NCBI GenBank assembly: GCA_049999805.1
Contig: JBNGIO010006370.1
Coordinates: forward strand, 491,805-555,804
Reading direction: 5' to 3'
Source: Folioceros fuciformis
Taxonomy: Eukaryota; Anthocerotophyta; Anthocerotopsida; Anthocerotales
DNA length: 64,000 nucleotides
In this document: positions 10,431 through 18,791 of the stretch, piece by piece
How positions within the stretch are numbered: the first letter of the stretch is position 1
Layout of the letters: every line of letters begins with the position of its first letter
The notes under the pieces: model-generated
What the model was told of the DNA's origin: nothing
Databases searched by the model: none
Seen by the model: the letters and a program-made list of their open reading frames with translations, nothing else
Translations under genes and position numbers: made by a program

Positions 10431-11750
10431 CTATTTACCCCAATGTCTAAGGAGAGCCTTCAATTCATCTAAACTTCTACAAATAGGGTTGTTGCCTGGT
10501 TGATTGTTATCATGGTGACTAGTACTTGCCAAACGATGGAGACCTTTCAAAGCTCCTTCTTCAAGTTTGCTTAGCTTACGACTATCATGACTAGTGCTTG
10601 CCAAAAGATGGAGACCTTTCAAAGCTCCTTCTTCAAGTTTGCTTAGCTCACAACCATCATGACTAGCACTTGCCAAAAGATGGAGACCTTTGAAAACTTC
10701 TTCTTCAAGTCTGCTTAACTTTTGACCACCAGAGCTCACCAAATGTACAAGACCTTTCAAAGCTCCTTTCTCAAGTTTACTTAGCTTTGCCTTATACATA
10801 GGTTTGCTAGGGTCATAATCTTCTAGGTGGGATAACCCATCCTCTTTCAAGGACTCCTTTGGGTCATTACAATCTCCATGGAACTCATTTTCATGTAAGG
10901 GCTCGTTTGGGTGATTAGCTTCTCCTTCAAACTTATCCTTATTTACAGGCTCATTAGGGTTATAAGCCTTTGCTTCATATAACTCGTCCTTATCATTTGT
11001 TTTAGGTTTCTTCAAGTGTATTGTATTCTCCGTTTCTGGAATTGAAACAAAAAAGATTCATAAGTGCATTATCACATAATCTATAAATATTTTTATCAAC
11101 ATCTTTTTGACATTTTAGCATGCGCACAAAGCAAAAACATGAGACTATTACCTGTGATTGCAATAATGTTGTTAAAAGACCTATTTGCCCGTGTGGTATC
11201 ATCATCAAAAGAAGATGTGCTACACCTCCTTTTCCTTGGTACATTGCAATTCATTCTAAACCCTTCAAAGCCAAGATGCATAAGCTTGCAATTGAGACTA
11301 CAATAAGTATTCAAGCTCTTACATCCTTTGGAACCAACAAAAGAGTGATGTGTCAATTTGCTTGTTGTAGTTGTATATGTCAAATCTTGTATTTTGGGAG
11401 ATAAAAGTGTGTGCTCCTTGTTGTTACACTTGAAAGTACTAATATCCCCAATATAGAGCATAGGTGCTAAAAGAGATTGAATATCTGAAGTGTAGATACC
11501 AAAACGTCGATTGACTTTTCTAACAGTCAGTACTTCGTGCTCTGCATGTAAATTCTTGCTACATTCGCTGCAAAATGGAGTAACCTGGCATTGAATGCAA
11601 AACTTGTTGCATCTTAACTTTTCTATATGAGGGTGCAATGGGCACACTTTATGATAATCATGCTCAAGAAATATTGGCAACCAATCAGGTTGGCGCCATA
11701 TGAGCTCGGCTAGAGTTTCAGAAGAGGAATACATTTCTTCGTACAAATAC
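10431..11750 (-). CDS. PLATZ-family zinc-binding transcription factor, copy B, with expanded C-terminal repeats
   Basis: Two exons read on the minus strand: 11750-11152 (acceptor AATTTTGTAG|G, donor ATCACAG|GTAATAG) and 11035-10431 (acceptor TCAATTCCAG|A), in matching phase. Exon 1 carries the same PLATZ core as copy A, with the ligand series CPLHPH, RCNKFCIQCQ, FCSECS and YCSLNCK. Exon 2 is longer than in copy A. It has several Pro-Asn-Glu-Pro acidic modules and then four copies of a 24-residue helical module (KLSKLEEGALKGLHLLASTS), where copy A has one; both end SLDELKALLR. The positions of the splice sites are conserved between the copies, which confirms the gene model. A short first exon with the start codon probably lies upstream (above 11750) and is not identified. 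The PLATZ call rests on the ligand pattern. Confidence 0.75.
10505..10800 (-). repeat. In-frame 72-bp tandem repeat inside PLATZ copy B
   Basis: The CTTGCC(A)AA(A/C)GATGG block recurs at 10525, 10597 and 10669 with a 72-bp period, followed by a more diverged fourth unit. Each unit encodes the 24-residue LSKLEEGALKGLH module. Copy A has a single unit. Confidence 0.85.
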
Positions 11751-12110
11751 CTACAAAATTCAATATAAAAATAATATTTTAAGTTATCAAGATTATAAAA
11801 ACAATAATATTTTAAATTACTAGGATAATATTAACAAATATTTGGAGGTAACAAGGTGAACTAGCATAAAGCTCATGTCTGACACCATACGCACAAATTA
11901 GCTTAGTGTCTACGTAGTTGTTTCGTAACTAGATTGATTACAACTATACCTTAATTGACCAAGTCGTGAAGGTAGCAAATAGGACCAGCAAAATTAATAT
12001 ACCTCTAGCATTCTTAGTTAAGAGACACCAAGCAAACACCTTGGTGGGCTTTTATAGAGCCGTAAGATGGAAGATGCTTATAGATGGCTCCATAAGAAAG
12101 ACCGAGTTTC

Positions 12111-12293
12111 TTAGTTGACAAACAAAGTTGTTCCTAGTTGACAAATATAGTTATTTTTAGTTGACAAATATAATTATTTTTAGTTGACATATATAGCTAT
12201 TGTTCTTTGTTGACAAATATAGTTGTTGGTAGTTGACATATATAGCTGTTCTTAGTTGACAAATATAGCTGTTCTTAGTTGATAAATAAATCT
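12111..12293 (+). repeat. Minisatellite, about 22-24-bp unit, eight copies
   Basis: The unit is close to TTAGTTGACAAATATAGTTG with variants (GACATATATAGCTG, GATAAATAAATC). It repeats about eight times with slight length changes. Confidence 0.8.
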
Positions 12294-12648
12294 ATTTCCT
12301 ATATGAACATAAAATGAATCTAATTATATGTAAATGGTGAATGGTTTCATGGGAAGGGCTTTAGTCACATGATATAGCTAATCTACATCAATGCTATTCT
12401 GAGAGTTATGGCATATGAGTTTAATAGTATGATTGAAAATAGTAATGTTAAGCTTGCACTACAAGCCTAAGAGAAGTCCTTTACACGTTTCGAGAAGAGT
12501 ATACCAATATAGTACTACAATATACCAATATAGTACTACAATATAGATCTCTTGCCTTGCCTTTCTATAAGTGTGATCATAAATCCCAAAATGTATGGTA
12601 ACCATCCGTCTTAGATTCTACTCTTTCTATCATCCCTTCCCGTAAACT

Positions 12649-12748
12649 NNNNNNNNNNNNNNNNNNNNNNNNNNNNNNNNNNNNNNNNNNNNNNNNNNNN
12701 NNNNNNNNNNNNNNNNNNNNNNNNNNNNNNNNNNNNNNNNNNNNNNNN
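12649..12748. other. Assembly gap, 100 N
   Basis: Exactly 100 N; length is a placeholder. Confidence 0.95.
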
Positions 12749-13029
12749 AGTGGAGATTTTGACACCAGCGGCATTTTTTGGGAGTTGAGCCCTTTCGACT
12801 CCTACTCCTATTTTGGCTTCCTGTTGTCTCATTCACCATGCTTGCATTTTGGAATCTTTTGTCGTTAGTATTGAGGAGGGTGATCTCCCTTTGCAGGTGT
12901 TCCCAAGATCGGCTAGGGATGCTCTTTCTTCTACGGCTATGATTGCTATGCTTCAATTTTTATCTATGCTTGTGGTGGGTATTTGGGGGCTCCAAGCTTC
13001 TCTTCTTAAGAAGGAATACGAGTAGATGC

Positions 13030-13900
13030 AGCTTAATATTCTTCAAGATTCTTCTATCCCCAAGCCCGTCCAAGCATGGCTCCATTCATGCTTAGGCTCT
13101 TGGCTCAACCTAGCATCTAGGCTTTTTGAATCGTACCAATCACATTCTCTATTGTGATAAGGTTTCACCTTGGTTTGATCCAACTGTTGGCTTGCTCGAG
13201 CTCTCTGCTCTTGCATTTGTGGGGCAAGTCTAAACAACTTCGGTACTCATCTTGCACATTGTTCAAGTGGGGGTTAACGGATTGCTACGTAGGATGTCGT
13301 GCGAGATGTCATGTTTTCGTAGGCCAAAGAGGTTGGCTTTTTGTCCTTTAGGGAGTGCTTGTACACTACTTAATGACCTTTCTCTTTAAGCTGACCTTTT
13401 CCTCATTCAAGGAGATCAACAAGTTGCGGACATGGTTGTAACTGATCCCACATGGGTCACAGTCTGCGAGCATGTTATTGGTTGTAACTGATCCCACATG
13501 GGTCAGAGTCTGCGAGCATGTTATTCTCAACTCTCTAGGTTGGGTGGCTGAGGGAAGTGCATCGTCCAAGGTTCACAAGTACGGTCCTCTACAGGCTAGA
13601 GACACTTTATCCCCCTTGCCATTGAGATCCACGGGGCCATGGGCAAGGCCTTTTCCAAGTTTTTGAAGTCTTGCGCCAAGGCGGTTCACAATAAAAGAAA
13701 GAAAGCAGTTGGTCTCTAGAGATCTTTGATATCTTTTCGCATATTTTTGGAAGAGGGTTTCTATTGTTCTATAGTTAGCGTTGAATAATGCTCTATACAA
13801 GATGACAACATTGGCAGGAGAGGTGGAGTTAGCAACCATGGTGGTAGGTAGAGCCTTTCTCCTCCAAGACCTAATGATACAGATACTATAGGTAGTCATT
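13030..13900 (+). mobile_element. Relic of the dispersed coding-derived repeat
   Basis: It shares the block GGCTCTTGGCTC..CCTAGCATCTAGGC with 26507 onward (GGCTCGACCTTGCATCTAGG), then the block encoding CEHVILNSLGWVAE, matched by CEHIVINLLGWVAK at 26690 and by YEHVVPNFPGWMA on the minus strand at about 31700. A second matched block encodes KAFSKFLKSCAKAVHNKRK here and KVFSKFVKDYIKVVHNKKN in the minus-strand copy. Protein-level similarity exceeds DNA similarity and the frames are broken, so this is an old, once-coding repeat. The element class is not recognised. Confidence 0.5.
13434..13525 (+). repeat. Tandem duplication, 46-bp period, two copies
   Basis: GGTTGTAACTGATCCCACAT and what follows up to GCGAGCATGTTATT occur at 13434 and 13480, with one difference (GGGTCACAG against GGGTCAGAG). 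It lies inside the dispersed repeat copy. Confidence 0.85.
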
Positions 13901-14051
13901 AAGCTTCATGGTTTATCTCTTTCTCTAGAGGTAGATAAGTTTCTCTATCTTGTTCTTCTTAAATAAATAAATAATTCTTCTTTCTACAAGTCATTGATGA
14001 TAGAAAGGAATTCTCCCTATAATGTCTTCCATCGCACACCATGTCCATAAA

Positions 14052-14055
14052 AGAC

Positions 14056-14089
<34 letters not shown>

Positions 14090-14138
14090 AGACTATATAT
14101 AAAATATATATTAATATATCAATATACATAATACATAT
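14052..14138. repeat. (TA)n microsatellite at the 3' end of the first PPR gene
   Basis: An almost pure TA tract with a few interruptions. The last codons of the PPR gene on the minus strand (NMYYVY then stop) fall at its edge. Confidence 0.85.
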
Positions 14139-17100
14139 TAATCAACTCGGCTTCACTTTGATCATCTCCAACCAAAAAACTATGCACCAAACCATTTGTG
14201 TCTGTCCACCAGCTCTGACCTGGCTGCTTCCATGCCCTAATTCTTTTCCTCCTGAACTGCATTTTCTGCGCCTGCTCGCACATGTGGGCGCTCATGTATA
14301 TATTCGACATCAGGACATACGGTGCAGCGTCTCTCTGGTCCAGCTTGACTGCTTCATTGAAAGCGCGGTGTCCCACATCCACGTTACCCCACTTCCGACA
14401 AGCACTCAAGAGTGTGCGCCAAACTGCAGCATTAGGCTGTAAAGGCATTGTGATTACTAAACCCAGTGCCTCATCCAGTTGTCCTGCACGACCCAAGAGA
14501 TCTACCATGCATGTGTAGTGGATTTCCGTGGGAATGATCCCATAGTCTCTGCTCATTGCATCAAAGAAATTCTGGGCTGTGGTCACTAGACCTCTGTGAC
14601 TACACACAGTTAGTACACTAAGGAATGTGATGCCGTCTGGGCTAATGCCGTCCACACTCATTTTCTGGAACAAGTCAAACACCACTTCACTGTTCCCCTC
14701 ACCAGTGTAGCCTGCAATCAGGGCATTCCAGACAAAAACATCTCGTTTGGGCAATGCATCAAACACCTCCTGGGCAAGTACTGTGATCCCGGACTTCCCG
14801 TACATGTTTATCAAATTGCCAGCTACAAGCACATTAGCTTCAAGACCTTGTTCTACAATGTGTGCATGTACCTGACGCCCCAAACCTAAGGCTGCTACAT
14901 TTGAACAGGCCTGCAGGAGACACACGAATGTCGCAGGATCCGGTACAGCCTTGCCTTCTTGTAGCATGCAACTGTAGAGACGAAGGGCCTCCTGCCCCAT
15001 ACCCTGCTGGGAGTAACCCGCTATCATTGCATTCCACGTTACTACATCCTTTCTACCAAGTCTGTCAAAGACTTTCTGCGCATCGTTCAAGCTGCCACAC
15101 TTTGCATACATGTTCACCAAGCCGCTCGCTACAAACAGGTCGTCTTCAAAGCCTTGTTCTCGAATTGTTGTGTGCAGCTGCTTCCCGTTTTGAAATGCAG
15201 GGACGCCTAAACATGCACAAGCCTGCAGCACGCACAAGAATGTCACTGAGTTGGGCGCAGCCACGCCCTCTTCTTGCATATCATAGTAAAGGGAAAGAGC
15301 TTCATGACCCATGCCCTGATGCGAATATCCTGCTATCATGGCATTCCACGTCACCACATCTTTTTCATCCAGTCCATCAAACAGTTGCTGAGCGTCCTCC
15401 AAGCTACCACAATGTGCATACATATGCACTAAACTGCTGGTCACAAACACATCAGCGTCATGTCCTCCTTCTCTGATATGCAAATGAATCTGCTTTCCCG
15501 TCTCCAGAGCCGAGTTGCCCATACATGCACATGCCTTTAGGACGGACAAGAACGTGACAGAATTGGGAGAAGCCACGCCTTCTTCTTGCATCGCACTGTA
15601 GAGACGAATGGCTTCCTTGCCCATTCCCTGCTGGGAGTACCCTGCTATCATGGTATTCCATGTCACGACATTCTTTTGAGAAAGTCCATCAAACACCCTT
15701 TGGGCGTCATGCAAGCTGCCACACTTCACATACATGTTTACCAAACTGCTCACCACAAATACATCAGCTTCATAGCCTCCTTGTCGCAGCTGGTCATGAA
15801 GATGCTTCCCCTTCTCAAACGCTGCAGTGCCCACACTTGCACAAGCTTGGAGGAGGCTCACAAACGTCACGGAATCCGGTACAGCCATACCTTCTTCCTG
15901 CATAGCACTGTGGAGACGAAGAGCTTTCTCCCCCTTGCCCTGCTGGGTGTAGCCTGCTATCATGGCATTCCAAGTTGCTGCATTCTTCTGACCAAGTCCA
16001 TCGAATACACTCTGTGCAATTTCCAAGCAGCCACACTTTGCATACATGTTCACCAAACCGGTCCCTACAAACACGTCAGCCTCAAGTCCTCGTTCTTTGA
16101 TTTGCGCATGCAGTTGCTTCCCCTTATCCACCGCTGGGGAGCCCACACTTGCGCATGCTTGCAGGAGGCACTTGAATGTCACGGAATCAGGTACAGCGCT
16201 GACAGATTGCTGCATACAGCTGTACAGACGAAGGGCTTCATGCCCCATGCCCCCCTGATAATACCCTGCTATCATGGCATTCCACGTCACCACATTTTTT
16301 TCACCGAGTCCGTCAAACAGCCTTCGTGCATCTTCCAAGCTGCCACACTTTGCATACATAGTGACCAAACTGTTCGCCACAGACACATCAGCTTCATGGC
16401 CTCGGTTTCTGAGATGCAAATGAAGCTGTCTCCCTTCTTGCAATGCGGGGGTCCCCATAGTTGCACATGCCTGCAACAGGCATGCGTATGTCACAGAATT
16501 CGCTACTGCCATACCACCTTCTTCCATTGCACTCCAAAGCTGAAGAGCTTCCAGCCCCATGCCCTGCTGGGAGTACCCTGCTATGAGGGCATTCCATGTC
16601 ACCACATTCTTTTGACCAAGTCCGTCAAACACTCTCTGAGCGTCCTCCAGGCTGCCACATTTTGCATACATGTTTATCAAGCTGTTGGCTACAAACACAT
16701 CCACTTCATGTCCTTGTGCCCTAATCTGTGCATGAAGCTGCTGCCCCTTCTCCAAAGCCAGGGCACCCATCCTTGCACATGCCTGCAGGAGGGAAACGAA
16801 TGTAACAGGATTGGGTGCAGTCATGCCCTCTGCTCGCATAGCACCGTAGAGACGAAGGGCTTCTTCCCCCATACCCTGCTGGGAATACCCTGCTATCATG
16901 GCATTCCATGTCACCACATCTCTTTCACGCAGTCCGTCAAATACCCCTCGAGCTTCCTCCAAGCTGCCACACTTTGCATACATACTCACCAGGCAGTTGC
17001 ACACAAATAAACCAGGGTCAACGCCACTAACCAACACATCAGCGTGCACCTGCTGTCCAGATTTCAAGTCTGAACCCCTGGCGCAAGCCTGCAAAGCTGC

Positions 17101-18003
17101 CACAAAAACATGGCTATCTGGTTTCACGCTGGACCTACGCATCCTATGATACAGTTGTATGGCAATCTTGTCTCTACCCTGTTTAACATGTGCAGAAATT
17201 ATGGAATACCACATGAAAGCATCTGGTTCGGCCACACCTTCGAACACATCCATCGCATCTTGCAACCTGCCAAGAGAAGCATACATTCGTAGGATGTGAT
17301 TGCACAGGAACGTATCTGACTGGTAACCCTTTGTCAACGTGAAAGCATGGATGCGGCTTCCCTGAACAAGATCCTTCTCCTCTATGCATTTCCTCAGAAC
17401 TGTGACCAACAGAGATTTGGAAATAAAAGGTTCTGTCAGCACCAGGACTTCCAAACCCTCAACAGCCTCACTCAGATGACCCTCATGACAAAGCTTCATC
17501 ACGGTCTCAGCCGACAAGCCTCTGTACTGACGAGTAAACCTGATGGGGTCAGGGTCACGAGGCAACTTCCTGTAGGCCATATCCAGAGCAGCAAGCTGTG
17601 CATCCACCCAAGCTGGCTTATGCAAGCTGTTTAACCAGAGGACGTCATGGGACTGCCTGTGCCGGAAATCAGGCGATCGGCAGCTCTTCTTACTTTGCCT
17701 GTAATCCCACCAAACTGTAGGATCCTGGAAAAGATGTCGCCACAAGTTCTCCTGCCGACGCCCCTCAGTGGAGGACGGATTGCCAGCTACAGATTGCCTT
17801 GGACTGGCAGGCTTCCTGGCAAAGGTGCTGCACCTCCCGTTCTGATTCTGCACCACCACCTGCTGGTTGCTTACAGCAATTCGGACAGGAGTTCTTTCTC
17901 GAACACCCGCTAAGGCAACCCACTCCTCTATCCTCCAACATTGTCCCCAAGCAGGATCCACCTGCCCTTGAGGTAATCTGCTTTCAACGAACCATATTGC
18001 CAT
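14119..18003 (-). CDS. PLS-class pentatricopeptide repeat protein, E-type, nine S motifs (PPR-A)
   Basis: PPR proteins of the PLS class bind organelle RNA base by base and direct C-to-U editing or other processing in mitochondria or plastids. This intronless 1294-residue ORF has a basic N-terminal region of about 170 residues with no repeats, then a helical lead-in and nine S motifs (type NSLVNMYAKCGSLEDAQRVF), each followed by a P motif (VVTWNAMIAGYSQQGMG) and an L motif (SVTFVCLLQACASVG). The modules are 104 residues long and very alike. The C-terminus has E motifs (HYTCMVDLLGRAGQLDEAL; WKQPGQSWWTD; GLVHSFLVGDD) and stops inside the E+ region, so the DYW deaminase domain is absent. The last residues come from TA-rich DNA, which suggests 3' truncation. 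It is divergent from PPR-B, 788 bp away. A better transit peptide is readable in another frame just upstream (18179-17928), so the start is uncertain. Confidence 0.9.
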   Translation of the reverse strand: MAIWFVESRLPQGQVDPAWGQCWRIEEWVALAGVRERTPVRIAVSNQQVVVQNQNGRCSTFARKPASPRQSVAGNPSSTEGRRQENLWRHLFQDPTVWWDYRQSKKSCRSPDFRHRQSHDVLWLNSLHKPAWVDAQLAALDMAYRKLPRDPDPIRFTRQYRGLSAETVMKLCHEGHLSEAVEGLEVLVLTEPFISKSLLVTVLRKCIEEKDLVQGSRIHAFTLTKGYQSDTFLCNHILRMYASLGRLQDAMDVFEGVAEPDAFMWYSIISAHVKQGRDKIAIQLYHRMRRSSVKPDSHVFVAALQACARGSDLKSGQQVHADVLVSGVDPGLFVCNCLVSMYAKCGSLEEARGVFDGLRERDVVTWNAMIAGYSQQGMGEEALRLYGAMRAEGMTAPNPVTFVSLLQACARMGALALEKGQQLHAQIRAQGHEVDVFVANSLINMYAKCGSLEDAQRVFDGLGQKNVVTWNALIAGYSQQGMGLEALQLWSAMEEGGMAVANSVTYACLLQACATMGTPALQEGRQLHLHLRNRGHEADVSVANSLVTMYAKCGSLEDARRLFDGLGEKNVVTWNAMIAGYYQGGMGHEALRLYSCMQQSVSAVPDSVTFKCLLQACASVGSPAVDKGKQLHAQIKERGLEADVFVGTGLVNMYAKCGCLEIAQSVFDGLGQKNAATWNAMIAGYTQQGKGEKALRLHSAMQEEGMAVPDSVTFVSLLQACASVGTAAFEKGKHLHDQLRQGGYEADVFVVSSLVNMYVKCGSLHDAQRVFDGLSQKNVVTWNTMIAGYSQQGMGKEAIRLYSAMQEEGVASPNSVTFLSVLKACACMGNSALETGKQIHLHIREGGHDADVFVTSSLVHMYAHCGSLEDAQQLFDGLDEKDVVTWNAMIAGYSHQGMGHEALSLYYDMQEEGVAAPNSVTFLCVLQACACLGVPAFQNGKQLHTTIREQGFEDDLFVASGLVNMYAKCGSLNDAQKVFDRLGRKDVVTWNAMIAGYSQQGMGQEALRLYSCMLQEGKAVPDPATFVCLLQACSNVAALGLGRQVHAHIVEQGLEANVLVAGNLINMYGKSGITVLAQEVFDALPKRDVFVWNALIAGYTGEGNSEVVFDLFQKMSVDGISPDGITFLSVLTVCSHRGLVTTAQNFFDAMSRDYGIIPTEIHYTCMVDLLGRAGQLDEALGLVITMPLQPNAAVWRTLLSACRKWGNVDVGHRAFNEAVKLDQRDAAPYVLMSNIYMSAHMCEQAQKMQFRRKRIRAWKQPGQSWWTDTNGLVHSFLVGDDQSEAELINMYYVY

Positions 18004-18791
18004 GGCTCAGTTGCAGGAGCACCGCCTGCGAGACTACGTATGCAAGTCGGATCCACCACACTGCACTTCCTGGACAGAACCTCGAACCACCTGCATAATG
18101 ACATGACTGACCATCTCACCAAGTGCAATTGTGACATCAGCCTGCCTCTGGGCACAGTCCTCGGGAGCTTTAGCTTCATGCCTTCCTCCTACCATTCTCC
18201 GTGCTGAAGAGTAAAGAAACGTGATTCATTTGGTGGTAAACCACACGTCCGATTGGCAGTGCACATATGTTTTCTGTAAGGGCCCTCGCTCACCCACTCC
18301 TCACTGAGCAGCGCAAGTATCTCCAGGCTGACTGCAATTTTATCTCGCTTAGAAGCAGACAGCGAGAAGAACGTGGAGTCCGAAAATGGGCAAACGAACC
18401 AGTGACAGCAAGAGCTGCAAAGATCCCATATCACAGATGAATACAGCTCCAAAATGTGCATCCACCTGCAAGCATACCAACCTGCCCCTGCTGTGGGAAC
18501 AGGTTTGCAACAGTTGAAGAATTTACAGGATAGTAGTAGAGACTGCTGCAGAAAACTTGGTGTCACCGAATTCTGGATCACCTTTCAGTTGTCTGCCTCA
18601 AAATCCGACTTTAGCTCAGTTGGGCGATGGAGGATTGTAGACGAATACGTATATGTTGCTAAGTGGGCAACCCGTCTTTAGCTTGGAAGAAGCGCTCGCC
18701 AAAACGGAGAGAAATCCCCGAGCTTAGCCGAGCCTGAAGGAGCTTAGGCCTGAAGGAACTTATTCAAGAGAATGCTGGGCTGAGGACCCAC
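18004..18791. promoter_or_regulatory. Divergent intergenic region between PPR-A and PPR-B
   Basis: This 788-bp region separates the start codons of two divergently oriented paralogues, so both promoters should lie here. No specific element is identified. Short ORFs within it appear accidental. Confidence 0.4.

Larger units (their letters stand above)
11757..14050. other. Repeat-rich intergenic region
   Basis: No intact gene is supported. Contents: minisatellite 12111-12293, gap 12649-12748, a transposon-like relic at about 13030-13900 with an internal tandem duplication, and a (TA)n tract at its right edge. Confidence 0.5.

Noticed and set aside
15586-17010. 474-aa ORF antisense to PPR-A and similar antisense ORFs in PPR-B and PPR-C
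   Set aside because: They mirror the repeated modules of the PPR genes and show the same periodic pattern; they are shadows of repeat codon use.
18600-18680. tRNA-like D-arm sequence (TTTAGCTCAGTTGGGCGATG)
   Set aside because: It matches a box A, but there is no box B (GGTTCRA) at the right distance and no acceptor-stem pairing that I can see.
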